Below, piece after piece: positions 25,301 through 34,112 of a DNA stretch of 61,581 nucleotides (within the stretch, counting starts at the first letter, position 1; the number at the start of each line of letters is the position of its first letter). The position numbers and the translations under genes were made by a program. The notes below the pieces were generated by a model. That model was not told the DNA's origin. It did not search any database and saw only the letters and a list, made by a program, of their open reading frames with translations. Source of the DNA: Rhodospirillales bacterium (GTDB lineage Bacteria > Pseudomonadota > Alphaproteobacteria > Rhodospirillales > Shumkoniaceae); contig JADHSV010000015.1 of NCBI GenBank assembly GCA_016776725.1, positions 1-61,581 on the forward strand. Reading direction: 5' to 3'.

Positions 25301-26647
25301 TAATGCCCGCCCGCAAATCCAGATAAACATCACACCGCCGACGACGGCGACCAGCGCGCCAACGCCGTTCATGGCCATGCCAACGATGGCGCCCATTTCT
25401 TCCAACCCTTGCGCGTCGCCCGCCACCTTTCGGGGCACACCGTAACCGCCTGCCAGGAAAAGGCCGAGACTGGCCAGCGTCTGCCCGCCGGCAAACGCCC
25501 ACACCAAAAACCGAATGGCGCGTCCGCCCTTTGGCGTACGGCCCAGAAGCGGCAGGAACAGGGTGAAGAACAGCCCCATGAACGCCAGCGTCACCCCGGC
25601 GATGACGCCGTGATAGTGGGCAGGTGTGCGGGTGTCGGTCCCGTCGATGAACATGCCCAGCACGCCCCCCACGCCAAACACGACAATCGACAGCACCAGA
25701 CACAGAAAGGCCGGATCGCTCCACGGCAGCGCGCCGCTGTTCCGCCGACGCAGGATTGTGCGCCCGGCAAAGACGGCCAGAACAAGCGTCGGCGGCCCCA
25801 ACGCCCATAGCAGGCCCGAAAACGCGGACGTCTGTTCGGCCGAAAACGGCGGATACGCGAAATACAAAAACGGCGCGGGCAACGCGCAGATCACAAGAAA
25901 GATCATTGCTCCGAGAACGACGTAGCGCGGCGCAATATCCTCACCCAAACCAATGCGCGCCAGCACCGACCACGCGCCTATCAAAAGAAGGGTGCTAAGG
26001 AACTGCAACATATGCCCGCCACCCCAGAACAACTCCTCGTTAAAGGCATACGATGGCGGCTCGCCCGCAAGCTCGTTCAGGGCCAGACCAAAGCAGATTA
26101 GGGCCAGCAAAAAGGTGGCGGCGGCACAGGCCACACCAATGGTAAATGTGTCCATAGGACGGCCAAACGGCGTCACCAGCAACCGGAACACGGGAAGCGC
26201 CAACCCGACCGCGAGCACACCAAGCCCCAGATAGTAAACGGGATCGATAATCGCCGGGATGTAGTTGTTCAAGGTCGGCTCGCCCCGGTCCAGAAGCGCC
26301 GGAACGAAAAGCAGGACGCAGGCCACGGCCACCGCCAGCAACCCGAACCTACCCGCAAATTCGATCTGCGGACGATCCCTGGCAATCTGCCACACGGCCA
26401 GATGCAGCCCTGCCCCGAACACCGCCAGAAACCAGATAACGAAGGCGAAGATCACGTGGATGACCAAAGCCTTGCGGAAAAATTCGAGTGGCCAGGGCAC
26501 CATATCCTGAACGCCGGGCGTTCGCGACAACGCCAGAAGAAGGGCGAAGACCCCCGCAATTGCCAGCGCCCCGATGGCCAGCGCGCACCATCCCGACAGC
26601 TCGCGCCGCTGCGCTGGTCCGATCTCGAAAGTTTTTAGCGGGTCCAT
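25280..26647 (-). CDS. Heme-copper oxidase subunit I-like membrane protein lacking the CuB His pair
   Basis: 455 residues with about twelve membrane helices, from the ATG at 26647 (GAGG five bases upstream, 7 bp after the DUF420 stop). It recalls subunit I of heme-copper oxidases or NO reductases: His64 in helix 2 (LVIHVIFAF), His212 in FWGGGHMLQF where the first CuB ligand would be, and His344/His346 in TPAHYHGVIAG, the heme-ligand helix. The His-His pair of the following helix, which completes the CuB site, is absent. It is therefore probably not a normal oxidase. Its operon with a DUF420 protein beside the aa3 genes suggests a role in oxidase assembly or an unusual redox activity; neither is shown. 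Confidence 0.75.
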   Translation of the reverse strand: MDPLKTFEIGPAQRRELSGWCALAIGALAIAGVFALLLALSRTPGVQDMVPWPLEFFRKALVIHVIFAFVIWFLAVFGAGLHLAVWQIARDRPQIEFAGRFGLLAVAVACVLLFVPALLDRGEPTLNNYIPAIIDPVYYLGLGVLAVGLALPVFRLLVTPFGRPMDTFTIGVACAAATFLLALICFGLALNELAGEPPSYAFNEELFWGGGHMLQFLSTLLLIGAWSVLARIGLGEDIAPRYVVLGAMIFLVICALPAPFLYFAYPPFSAEQTSAFSGLLWALGPPTLVLAVFAGRTILRRRNSGALPWSDPAFLCLVLSIVVFGVGGVLGMFIDGTDTRTPAHYHGVIAGVTLAFMGLFFTLFLPLLGRTPKGGRAIRFLVWAFAGGQTLASLGLFLAGGYGVPRKVAGDAQGLEEMGAIVGMAMNGVGALVAVVGGVMFIWICGRALLSAVDG

Positions 26648-26654
26648 GGCCGCC

Positions 26655-27092
26655 TCACCCGCCGCCATAGGGGTACAAATGGACCGCCATCACATAGACA
26701 ATCACCCCGGAAACGCCGACGGCGATCCACAGCGGCCACGTTCTGCGCGCCAGTTTTCGGTGTTTGGCAAAGCGGCCCTGGAACGCGCGTAAAACGGTCA
26801 GCGGAACCAGCGGCACAATGGCGATGGCGCCCAGGACGTGAAGGGAAAGAATGGTGAAATAGATGGACCGGATAATGCCCTCGCCGCCAAATCTGGCAAA
26901 GCCCGAATTGGCCTTGTAATAAACATAGACCACCATAAACGCCGCCGACAGCGCCAGCGCGCCCAGCATGGCGGCTCGGTGCCCTGCCCGTTCGCCCCGC
27001 CGTATCAGCACGAACCCGGCAATCAGGCACAAAACGGACGTAGCGTTAAGCCCCGCAATCACGTGGGTAAGGTCGCCGACCTCAAAGCCCAT
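26655..27092 (-). CDS. DUF420-family membrane protein (CtaM-like)
   Basis: 145 residues with four membrane helices: VIAGLNATSVLCLIAGFVLI, an Ala-rich second, IIRSIYFTILSLHVLGAIAIVPLV and WPLWIAVGVSGVIVYVMAV. Conserved His residues lie in DLTHVIAGLN, SLHVLGAI and AKHRKLARRTWPLW. This is the DUF420 pattern; the Firmicute member CtaM (YozB) is needed for aa3 oxidase function. The start is the ATG at 27092, sharing one base with the stop of the 26-residue ORF. It lies 7 bp upstream of the oxidase-like gene. A role in oxidase maturation is inferred from family and position. Confidence 0.85.
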   Translation of the reverse strand: MGFEVGDLTHVIAGLNATSVLCLIAGFVLIRRGERAGHRAAMLGALALSAAFMVVYVYYKANSGFARFGGEGIIRSIYFTILSLHVLGAIAIVPLVPLTVLRAFQGRFAKHRKLARRTWPLWIAVGVSGVIVYVMAVHLYPYGGG

Positions 27093-27172
27093 CACGACAT
27101 CTTGTAAATGATGCTGACATACATAAGTGCCGCCGCCGCCAGCATGATCGCGGCCATAACCCATTTATTCAT
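27092..27172 (-). CDS. 26-residue single-span membrane peptide, first gene of the DUF420 operon
   Basis: Begins MNKWVMAAIML, continues with an Ala/Leu hydrophobic span and ends SIIYKMS: a single membrane helix with a short polar tail. GGGGGAAG lies upstream of the ATG. The stop overlaps the DUF420 start (TGATG), so the two are translationally coupled. Tiny one-helix proteins of this layout accompany cytochrome oxidase assembly genes in many bacteria. Such genes are often missed because of size. No homologue can be named from sequence alone. Confidence 0.65.
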   Translation of the reverse strand: MNKWVMAAIMLAAAALMYVSIIYKMS

Positions 27173-27293
27173 GATGTATCGCTTCCCCCGCAGCCTAGTC
27201 ATAGTTTCGGCGGCGCATGGACCGAAATCAAGGCCTCGGGTTGCAGAAACCACAAAAAATTTGCTCGTTCTGATTTGCATTCGCATTTACCGC

Positions 27294-27321
27294 CCCAATA
27301 TATCTATGGGTTTATATTGGG
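27294..27321. promoter_or_regulatory. Perfect inverted repeat at the coxB ribosome-binding site
   Basis: CCCAATATA at 27294-27302 and TATATTGGG at 27313-27321 form a perfect 9-bp inverted repeat with a 10-base spacer. The right arm touches the GTGAGG Shine-Dalgarno sequence of coxB, whose ATG is at 27330. It may be an operator for a dimeric regulator or an mRNA hairpin affecting coxB translation. Confidence 0.55.
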
Positions 27322-27329
27322 TGAGGAAT

Positions 27330-28175
27330 ATGTTTAAGCATTTTCGAGATATTGCCGGGCTGATTGTGCTCGGATGCGTCACCGTTGTCGGCGAGGCGTC
27401 GGCAGCCGGTATGGCCGAACCCTGGCAGGTTGATCTGCAAACACCGGCCTCGCCGGTCGCCGAGCAAATCCGAAGCTTCAACGCCATTCTGTTCAGTCTT
27501 GAGGCGTTGATCACGCTAGTTGTCTTGGGTTTGATGGGGTTTATCATCTGGCGCTTCAACGCCAAGCGAAATCCGGTTCCCAACAAACGCACCCACAATA
27601 CAGCCCTTGAAATTCTGTGGACGGTCGTTCCGATTCTTATTCTGGTGGTTGTCGCGTTTCCCTCGTTACGGCTTTTGTTTTTCATGGACCGCACCCAGGA
27701 CGCCGAAATGACCATCAAGGTGGTCGGCCACCAATGGTACTGGTCTTACGAGTATCCCGACCACGGCGATTTCACCTTCGACAGCATCATGATCCCCGAC
27801 GACGAACTGAAGCCCGGCCAGCCGCGGCTTTTGGCCGTGGACAATCCGGTGGTGGTGCCGGTTGGCGTTAATGTCCGCGTTTTGCTGACGTCGGACGACG
27901 TTATTCATTCGTGGGCCGTCCCGTCGCTGGGCCTGAAAACCGACACGGTGCCCGGACGCACCAACGAAACCTGGGTCAACGTCAATGAAGAAGGCACGTA
28001 CTACGGCATGTGTTCGGAGCTTTGTGGCATCAACCACGGCTATATGCCGGTGGCGGTAAAAGCCGTGTCAAAAGCCGAATTCGACGCCTGGAGCAAGAAC
28101 GCAAAACAGGAATTCGCACGAAATGACGGGCAGGCCACCCACGTGGTTCAGGCTGTCGGGGAGGTGTCACAATGA
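27330..28175 (+). CDS. coxB: Cytochrome c oxidase subunit II (aa3 type)
   Basis: 281 residues from the ATG at 27330 (GAGG just upstream). A signal peptide (1-25, ending ASAAG) is followed by two membrane helices (about 50-73 and 92-118) and a periplasmic cupredoxin domain. The CuA ligands are visible as His193 (VIHSW), Cys228 and Cys232 (CSELC), His236 and Met239 (INHGYM). The aromatic patch [12 protein letters not shown], which receives electrons from cytochrome c, is intact. It is the first gene of coxB-ctaD-ctaG-coxC, and all joins are ATGA overlaps. A longer in-frame start (27306) would place the ribosome-binding site inside the gene. Confidence 0.97.
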   Translation: MFKHFRDIAGLIVLGCVTVVGEASAAGMAEPWQVDLQTPASPVAEQIRSFNAILFSLEALITLVVLGLMGFIIWRFNAKRNPVPNKRTHNTALEILWTVVPILILVVVAFPSLRLLFFMDRTQDAEMTIKVVGHQWYWSYEYPDHGDFTFDSIMIPDDELKPGQPRLLAVDNPVVVPVGVNVRVLLTSDDVIHSWAVPSLGLKTDTVPGRTNETWVNVNEEGTYYGMCSELCGINHGYMPVAVKAVSKAEFDAWSKNAKQEFARNDGQATHVVQAVGEVSQ

Positions 28176-29755
28176 CTGCCGAGCATCACCCCACCGGTTG
28201 GCGCAGATGGGTGTATTCGACCAACCATAAGGACATCGGCACGATGTATATCGTGCTGTCCATGATCGGCGCCATTATCGGCGGAGGCATGTCGTGGTAC
28301 ATCCGCCTGGAACTGGCCCAGCCCGGCATTCAGTTCATTGAGGACACCCAGCTTTATAACGTGTTGGTCACGGCGCACGGCTTTCTGATGGTGTTCTTCG
28401 TGGTCATGCCGGCCATGATCGGCGGGTTCGGCAACTGGTTTGTGCCGCTGATGATCGGCGCGCCGGATATGTCGTTTCCGCGCATGAACAACATCAGTTT
28501 CTGGCTGCTGGTGGCGGCTTTGGTGTTGCTGGTCATTGCCGGACTGACGGGTGGCGGGCCGGGAACCGGATGGACCGTCTATCCACCGTTGAGCAGCGCC
28601 ACCTTCCACCCCGGACCGGCGGTGGATTTTGCCATCCTCAGCCTGCATGTGGCCGGGGCTTCATCCATTCTGGGCGCCATCAACCTGATCACCACCATCA
28701 TCAACATGCGCGCGCCGGGCATGACCATGCACCGCGCGCCGCTGTTCGTGTGGGCCATTCTGGTGACAGCGTTTCTGCTTTTGCTGGCTATACCGGTTTT
28801 GGCAGGCGCGCTGACCATGCTGCTGACGGATCGCAACTTCGGCACGTCGTTTTTCATACCCGAAGGCGGCGGCGACCCGATTTTGTGGCAGCATCTGTTC
28901 TGGTTTTTCGGTCATCCCGAGGTCTACATCATCATCATCCCGGCCTTTGGCATCATCAGCCAGATCATCGCCACGTTTTCCAAAAAGCCGGTGTTCGGGT
29001 ACCTGGGCATGGCCTACGCCATGTGCGCCATTGGGTTCGTCGGCTTCGTGGTATGGGCGCACCACATGTACACGGTGGGCCTCGACGTAAACACGCGCGC
29101 CTATTTCGTGCTGGCGACCATGGTCATCGCCGTGCCCACGGGCATCAAGATTTTCAGTTGGCTGGCGACCATGTGGGGCGGCTCCATCACGTTCAAGACC
29201 CCCATGCTGTTCGCCACCGGGTTTATCGCACTATTCGTTGCGGGCGGCGTGACCGGCGTTGTTCTTTCCAACGCCGGAATGGATGTGGCGCTGCACGACA
29301 CCTATTACGTTGTGGCCCATTTCCACTACGTTCTGTCCATCGCGGCGGTGTTCGCCATGTACGCGGGTTTTTATTACTGGATCGGCAAAATGTCGGGCCG
29401 CCAGTATTCCGAAACCCTGGGCAAGATCCATTTCTGGGCCAGTTTCGTCGGCGTCAACCTGTTGTTCTTCCCGCAGCACTTTCTGGGCGCGGCGGGGATG
29501 CCAAGGCGTATTCCCGATTACCCGGACGCTTATGCGGGCTGGAACATGGTCAGCAGTATTGGTGCGCTGATCACCGCCATCGGGACCGTGTTCTTCCTCT
29601 ATATCGTCTGGCACACTCTGACCAGGGGCCAAAAGGCCAAAGCCAACCCGTGGGGTGAAGGTGCGACGACCCTGGAATGGACGGTGGCCTCGCCAGCACC
29701 CTTCCACACCCACGAAGAGCTGCCCAATATGGAACCCGCGCAGGCCGGCGAATGA
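28172..29755 (+). CDS. ctaD: Cytochrome c oxidase subunit I (aa3 type)
   Basis: 527 residues with twelve membrane helices. All metal ligands are present: the helix-2 His in [11 protein letters not shown], the CuB and cross-linked Tyr motif FFGHPEVYI, the HH pair in VWAHHMY, and the two heme His in VAHFHYV. Proton-channel elements include the D-channel residues around GGFGNWFVP and the K-channel Lys in GIKIFSW. It is an A-type oxidase that reduces O2 with electrons from CuA. The start overlaps the coxB stop and the end overlaps ctaG, so translation is coupled along the operon. Confidence 0.98.
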   Translation: MTAEHHPTGWRRWVYSTNHKDIGTMYIVLSMIGAIIGGGMSWYIRLELAQPGIQFIEDTQLYNVLVTAHGFLMVFFVVMPAMIGGFGNWFVPLMIGAPDMSFPRMNNISFWLLVAALVLLVIAGLTGGGPGTGWTVYPPLSSATFHPGPAVDFAILSLHVAGASSILGAINLITTIINMRAPGMTMHRAPLFVWAILVTAFLLLLAIPVLAGALTMLLTDRNFGTSFFIPEGGGDPILWQHLFWFFGHPEVYIIIIPAFGIISQIIATFSKKPVFGYLGMAYAMCAIGFVGFVVWAHHMYTVGLDVNTRAYFVLATMVIAVPTGIKIFSWLATMWGGSITFKTPMLFATGFIALFVAGGVTGVVLSNAGMDVALHDTYYVVAHFHYVLSIAAVFAMYAGFYYWIGKMSGRQYSETLGKIHFWASFVGVNLLFFPQHFLGAAGMPRRIPDYPDAYAGWNMVSSIGALITAIGTVFFLYIVWHTLTRGQKAKANPWGEGATTLEWTVASPAPFHTHEELPNMEPAQAGE

Positions 29756-30291
29756 GAAACCGACGCCAAATCGTCACGGCGGCCCTGCTGGTCGCACTGG
29801 TTTCCGGAATGACCGGGCTGGCCTTTGCCTCTGTTCCGCTTTACCGGCTATTTTGTCAGGTCACCGGCTTTGGTGGCACGCCCCGCGTGGAGACGAACGG
29901 ACCGACAAACACAGGCCCCGTGTCCACACGCCATATCACCGTACGCTTCGACAGCAATGTGAATTCCGCCCTGCCGTGGCGTTTCAAGCCGGTGCAGCGG
30001 CAAATGAACGTTCGCATCGGCGAGGCCACGCTGGCCCACTTCACAGCCGAGAACCTTGCCCAAGAACCGGCCATCGGTACGGCGACCTTCAATGTCACGC
30101 CGCACAAGGCCGCGCAGTATTTCGCCAAGGTCCAGTGTTTCTGTTTCGATGAACAGCGGCTGGAAGCCGGGCAACGGGTCGATATGCCGGTCTCGTTCTT
30201 CATCGATCCCGAAATCCTCGACGACCCCAACGCACAAGACGTTTCGACGATCACCCTGTCCTACACCTTTTTTCGCTCGGATAGCCTATGA
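29752..30291 (+). CDS. ctaG: Cytochrome c oxidase assembly protein CtaG (Cox11 type), CuB insertion
   Basis: 179 residues from the ATG at 29752, which overlaps the ctaD stop. One N-terminal membrane anchor (about 7-28) is followed by the periplasmic immunoglobulin-like Cox11 domain. The copper-binding CFCF motif is at residues 129-132 ([10 protein letters not shown]), with a further conserved Cys35 in [10 protein letters not shown]. It delivers copper to the CuB site of subunit I. A longer frame begins 25 codons upstream inside ctaD, but without family resemblance. Confidence 0.96.
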   Translation: MRNRRQIVTAALLVALVSGMTGLAFASVPLYRLFCQVTGFGGTPRVETNGPTNTGPVSTRHITVRFDSNVNSALPWRFKPVQRQMNVRIGEATLAHFTAENLAQEPAIGTATFNVTPHKAAQYFAKVQCFCFDEQRLEAGQRVDMPVSFFIDPEILDDPNAQDVSTITLSYTFFRSDSL

Positions 30292-31088
30292 GCCAAGCAA
30301 ACAAACATCCCTGGCATATGGTTGCACCCAGCCCGTGGCCCATCGTGGGCACCATCTCGGCCTTCGTACTGGCGGTGGGCGGTGTGTTGTACATGCACGA
30401 GGACATCCCGTGGATTCTGGCCGCCGGGTTCGCCCTGTTGCTGTTCACCTTCTTCGGCTGGTGGCGCGACGTGGTGCGCGAAGCCGAACATGATGCCGCC
30501 CATACGAACGTGGTACAACAAGGCCTGCGCGTGGGCGTGGTGCTGTTCATCGCTTCCGAGGTGATGTTCTTCTTCGCGTTCTTCTGGGCCTATTTCAATG
30601 CCAGCGTTCCGGCCATCAGCTTTGCCGCCCAAACCCAATGGCCACCGGCGGATATTGTCCCGCTGGACACCTGGACAATCCCGTTCCTGAACACCCTGAT
30701 TCTGCTGACCTCGGGCGCGACCGTAACCTACGCCCATCACGCCGTTCGCGAAGGACACCGCGACAAGGCGATTGTGGGCATCGGGCTGACTGTTCTTCTG
30801 GGCGCCATTTTCCTGGGGTTCCAGATTTTTGAATACGGCCACGCCACGTTCGGGTTCACCGACGGCATCTACGCCTCAAGCTTTTACATGGCGACCGGAT
30901 TTCACGGCTTTCACGTGTTCGTCGGCGTCTGTTTCCTGAGCGTGTGTTTCTTCAGGGCGCGGGCCGGGCACTTCACGCCCCGGCAGCACGTGGGCTTTGA
31001 AGCTTCCGCCTGGTACTGGCATTTCGTCGATGTGGTCTGGCTGTTCCTGTTCTGCGCCGTCTACTGGTGGGGAAGTTTCGGCCTTTAG
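30288..31088 (+). CDS. coxC: Cytochrome c oxidase subunit III
   Basis: 266 residues with seven membrane helices, starting with HPWHMVAPSPWPIVG, the standard subunit III N-terminus. The conserved Glu-bearing helix LFIASEVMFFFAFFWAYF and the C-terminal FEASAWYWHFVDVVWLFLF are present. It is the last gene of the operon, and its start overlaps ctaG (ATGA). Subunit III stabilises the active site and proton uptake. It converges with the XRE-cupin regulator, the stops overlapping by four bases. Confidence 0.97.
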   Translation: MSQANKHPWHMVAPSPWPIVGTISAFVLAVGGVLYMHEDIPWILAAGFALLLFTFFGWWRDVVREAEHDAAHTNVVQQGLRVGVVLFIASEVMFFFAFFWAYFNASVPAISFAAQTQWPPADIVPLDTWTIPFLNTLILLTSGATVTYAHHAVREGHRDKAIVGIGLTVLLGAIFLGFQIFEYGHATFGFTDGIYASSFYMATGFHGFHVFVGVCFLSVCFFRARAGHFTPRQHVGFEASAWYWHFVDVVWLFLFCAVYWWGSFGL

Positions 31089-31660
31089 GGTCGGGAAAGC
31101 ATAACTACCAGAAGCGCGCGCGCGGGCTTATCCGATTTATTGCGAATAGCGTGGGCCTGATCGGCCCGGTAGCGAACCGTTTCGTCCGTTGCCACCTCCC
31201 TTTGTTCGCCACCGACCTCAATGGTCAGAACGCCACCCAACACCGTCAGGTGTTCGGTGGTTCCGGGATCGTGCGCCTCCGAGGTCAGCAGCGCGCCGGG
31301 CTCGGCTCTGACTTCGTACCACTCCACCAATCCGCCCAGATCCAGCGGACCCAGAATCCGCAACCCGAACTTTCCATCGGCGCTGCGGATGGATGGCGTG
31401 GCATGGCCCGGCAAAACGTCCAGCACGGGCGGCTTGTCCTCGCGCTCGAACATGGCGTCCACCGAAACACCCAGGCATTCGCACAACCGCCAAACGGTGG
31501 CCAGGGTCGGGTTGGTCTTGTTGCGCTCGATCTGCGAGAGCATGGATTTGGAAACGCCCGACCCTTCGGCCAGGTCTTCCAAAGTCAGGCCACGCGAACG
31601 GCGCAGCTTGCGCACAAATTCACCAACATTGGGCGGGGTATCCTGAACACGACCGGGCAA
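31085..31660 (-). CDS. XRE-family regulator with C-terminal cupin domain, divergent from kbl-tdh
   Basis: 191 residues. An N-terminal helix-turn-helix (about 12-66: VRKLRRSRGLTLEDLAEGSG, then SKSMLSQIERNKTNPTL) is joined to a C-terminal cupin (about 105-188: EPGALLTSEAH, TEHLTVLGGVL, VRYRADQAHAIRNKS). Regulators of this class bind a small ligand in the cupin and control neighbouring catabolic genes. The divergent layout with kbl-tdh suggests control of threonine or glycine metabolism. The start shown is a TTG at 31660; a GTG four codons later is an alternative, so the first residues are uncertain. Confidence 0.88.
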   Translation of the reverse strand: MPGRVQDTPPNVGEFVRKLRRSRGLTLEDLAEGSGVSKSMLSQIERNKTNPTLATVWRLCECLGVSVDAMFEREDKPPVLDVLPGHATPSIRSADGKFGLRILGPLDLGGLVEWYEVRAEPGALLTSEAHDPGTTEHLTVLGGVLTIEVGGEQREVATDETVRYRADQAHAIRNKSDKPARALLVVMLSRP

Positions 31661-31664
31661 TTTT

Positions 31665-31728
31665 CAAATTCCGTTATATTAAACCTTGATTCCATTATTC
31701 AGAACCTTGTACAATATACGGGAATTTG
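31665..31728. promoter_or_regulatory. kbl-tdh promoter with flanking inverted operator-like repeats
   Basis: TTGATT (31686-31691), an 18-bp spacer and TACAAT (31710-31715) form a good sigma-70 promoter facing kbl. Two inverted arms, CAAATTCCGTTATATT (31665-31680) and AATATACGGGAATTTG (31713-31728), flank it; the right arm overlaps the -10 box. They match imperfectly (one shifted base). Binding of the divergent XRE-cupin protein here would cover both promoters. Confidence 0.6.
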
Positions 31729-31798
31729 ATGGTGGGCACAATGGCGAAGGCCCATTTTGGAACCCACATTATCAAGAGGGCCAAGGGAGCGAACGAAA

Positions 31799-33001
31799 AT
31801 GAGCAAGGCAATCCTCGATCATCTGAAGGATGAACTTAAGGGCGTTCGCGAAGCGGGACTTTACAAAAGCGAACGCATCATCGCCTCACCTCAGGACGCG
31901 GCGGTTCGAATGGAGGACGGGCGTGAGGTCATCAACTTCTGCGCCAACAATTATCTGGGCCTGTCCAACCACCCCCGTCTGGTGGCCGCCGCCAAGGTCG
32001 CCCTTGAAACCTATGGCTACGGCATGTCGTCGGTGCGCTTTATTTGCGGCACCCAGACGGTTCATCGCCAATTGGAAACGCGCATCGCACACTTTCTGGG
32101 CACGGACGACGCCATCTTGTATTCGTCGTGCTTCGACGCCAACACCGGCCTGTTTGAAACCCTGCTGGGCGAAAACGACGCCATCATCAGTGATGCGCTG
32201 AACCATGCCAGCATTATCGACGGCGTGCGCCTGTGCAAGGCGCGCCGTCTGCGCTACGCCAACAACGACATGGCCGAACTGGAGGCCCAGCTTAAGGCTG
32301 CCGGCGATTGCCGCTTCCGCCTGATCGTCACCGACGGCGTTTTCTCCATGGACGGCGTGATCGCCAACCTTTCGGGCATATGCGATCTGGCGGAAAAGTA
32401 CGACGCGCTTGTCATGGTGGATGATTCCCACGCCGTCGGCTTTTTGGGCAAAGCCGGGCACGGCACACCCGAACTCTGCGGTGTCGAAGGCCGGGTTGAT
32501 ATCATCACCGGCACACTGGGCAAGGCGTTGGGCGGGGCGTCTGGCGGTTACACTGCGGCCCGCACCGAAATCATCGAATGGCTGCGTCAGCGGTCCCGTC
32601 CGTACCTGTTTTCCAACAGCCTGGCCCCGGTTATCGCGGCCACGTCCATCACCGCGCTGGACCTGCTGGCGGAAAGCGGAGAATTGCGCAAGCGGCTGGC
32701 CGAAAATAGCGAGAAATTCCGCCGCGAAATGACGGCGTTGGGCTTCACGCTGGCGGGTGCGGGGCATCCGATCATCCCGGTCATGCTGGGCGACGCCAAG
32801 CTGGCCGCCAACATGGCCGAACGCCTGCTGGCGGAAGGAATTTACGTGACCGGGTTTTCCTACCCGGTCGTGCCGCAGGGTAAGGCGCGCATCCGCACCC
32901 AGATGTCGGCGGCCCACAGCCCCGATCAACTGGACCGGGCTATCGATGCATTTGCCCGTGTCGGACGCCAACTTGACATCATACCGGGAGAGAAACGATG
33001 A
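31799..33001 (+). CDS. kbl: 2-amino-3-ketobutyrate CoA ligase (glycine C-acetyltransferase)
   Basis: 400 residues from the ATG at 31799 (GGGAG upstream), the usual Kbl length. It is a PLP-dependent alpha-oxoamine synthase: [14 protein letters not shown] near the N-terminus, [18 protein letters not shown] with the cofactor-binding Asp and His, and the PLP lysine in [15 protein letters not shown] (near residue 242). It cleaves 2-amino-3-ketobutyrate with CoA into glycine and acetyl-CoA. It overlaps tdh by four bases, the classical threonine-degradation pair. Other alpha-oxoamine synthases are excluded by this pairing. Confidence 0.96.
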   Translation: MSKAILDHLKDELKGVREAGLYKSERIIASPQDAAVRMEDGREVINFCANNYLGLSNHPRLVAAAKVALETYGYGMSSVRFICGTQTVHRQLETRIAHFLGTDDAILYSSCFDANTGLFETLLGENDAIISDALNHASIIDGVRLCKARRLRYANNDMAELEAQLKAAGDCRFRLIVTDGVFSMDGVIANLSGICDLAEKYDALVMVDDSHAVGFLGKAGHGTPELCGVEGRVDIITGTLGKALGGASGGYTAARTEIIEWLRQRSRPYLFSNSLAPVIAATSITALDLLAESGELRKRLAENSEKFRREMTALGFTLAGAGHPIIPVMLGDAKLAANMAERLLAEGIYVTGFSYPVVPQGKARIRTQMSAAHSPDQLDRAIDAFARVGRQLDIIPGEKR

Positions 33002-34023
33002 AGGCGCTTGTCAAAGCAAAGGCTGAACCGGGGATCTGGCTTAAGGACGCACCCAAACCTGAAATCGGTCCTAACGATGTTCTGGTGCGCATCCGCAAAA
33101 CCGCCATCTGCGGAACCGACGTTCATATCTATAACTGGGATAAGTGGTCACAGGCGACCATCCCCGTTCCCATGACCGTGGGCCACGAGTTTATCGGCGA
33201 AATCGCTGAGCTGGGCAGCGAGGTCCAGGGCCTGAAAAAGGGTGATCGGGTCTCGGGCGAAGGGCATATCACATGTGGCCATTGCCGCAACTGCCGGGCC
33301 GGACGGCGGCATTTGTGCCGCAACACCATTGGCGTCGGCGTCAATCGAACAGGTTGCTTCGCCGAATATCTGGCGATCCCGGCGGTCAACGTATTCGTTT
33401 TGCCGCCCGATATCCCCGACGATATCGGAGCCATTCTCGATCCCCTGGGCAACGCCGCCCACACCGCCCTTTCCTTCGACATGGTGGGCGAGGACGTGCT
33501 GATTACCGGCGCCGGTCCCATCGGCATTCTGGCCGCATGCATCGCCCGCCATGTGGGTGCGCGCTACGTGGTGGTCAGCGACGTCAACGACTACCGCCTT
33601 AATCTGGCCCGCAAGATGGGCGCCAGCCGAGTCGTCAACGTGGCCCGCGACAAGATCGAAACCGTCATGCAAGACCTGGGCATGAGCGAGGGCTTCGACG
33701 TGGGGCTGGAAATGTCCGGCAACCCTGCAGCCGTCGGTGATTTGCTGCGGACCATGAATTATGGTGGTGGCGTCGCGGTGCTGGGCATCGTGCCGGACGC
33801 CGTGCCCATCAACTGGAACGACATGATCTTCAAGGGCCTGACGCTGAAGGGCATCTACGGTCGCGAAATGTTTGAAACCTGGTACAAGATGACGACCATG
33901 CTGCAAAGCGGCTTGAACGTGGCCCCCATTATTACCCATCGCTTCCATATCGACGACTTCGCCGACGGCTTCGCGGCCATGCGCTCGGGCGAAGCGGGAA
34001 AGGTCATTCTGGACTGGGATTAG
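32998..34023 (+). CDS. tdh: L-threonine 3-dehydrogenase
   Basis: 341 residues, the same as the E. coli enzyme length. The zinc-dependent medium-chain dehydrogenase features are all visible: catalytic Cys in [20 protein letters not shown], the structural zinc cysteines in [15 protein letters not shown], and the NAD-binding [10 protein letters not shown]. It oxidises threonine to 2-amino-3-ketobutyrate, which kbl then splits. The start overlaps the kbl stop (ATGA). A terminator follows 21 bp after the stop. Confidence 0.97.
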   Translation: MKALVKAKAEPGIWLKDAPKPEIGPNDVLVRIRKTAICGTDVHIYNWDKWSQATIPVPMTVGHEFIGEIAELGSEVQGLKKGDRVSGEGHITCGHCRNCRAGRRHLCRNTIGVGVNRTGCFAEYLAIPAVNVFVLPPDIPDDIGAILDPLGNAAHTALSFDMVGEDVLITGAGPIGILAACIARHVGARYVVVSDVNDYRLNLARKMGASRVVNVARDKIETVMQDLGMSEGFDVGLEMSGNPAAVGDLLRTMNYGGGVAVLGIVPDAVPINWNDMIFKGLTLKGIYGREMFETWYKMTTMLQSGLNVAPIITHRFHIDDFADGFAAMRSGEAGKVILDWD

Positions 34024-34044
34024 CGTACAACCCGCCAAGAAAAG

Positions 34045-34071
34045 AACCCCGCCCATTTCGGGCGGGGTTTT
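34045..34071. terminator. Bidirectional terminator between tdh and hynL
   Basis: AACCCCGCCC and GGGCGGGGTT form a perfect 10-bp stem around a five-base loop. T residues follow on the plus strand, and a TTCTTTTCTT stretch follows on the minus strand. It serves both converging operons. Confidence 0.92.
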
Positions 34072-34112
34072 GAATGGGTAGCAATCGCCCCCGCAAGCGC
34101 CGTTGCAAGCGA

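Noticed and set aside
28570..29658. 362-residue frame overlapping ctaD on the same strand
   Set aside because: An out-of-frame shadow of ctaD, which is complete with all heme ligands.
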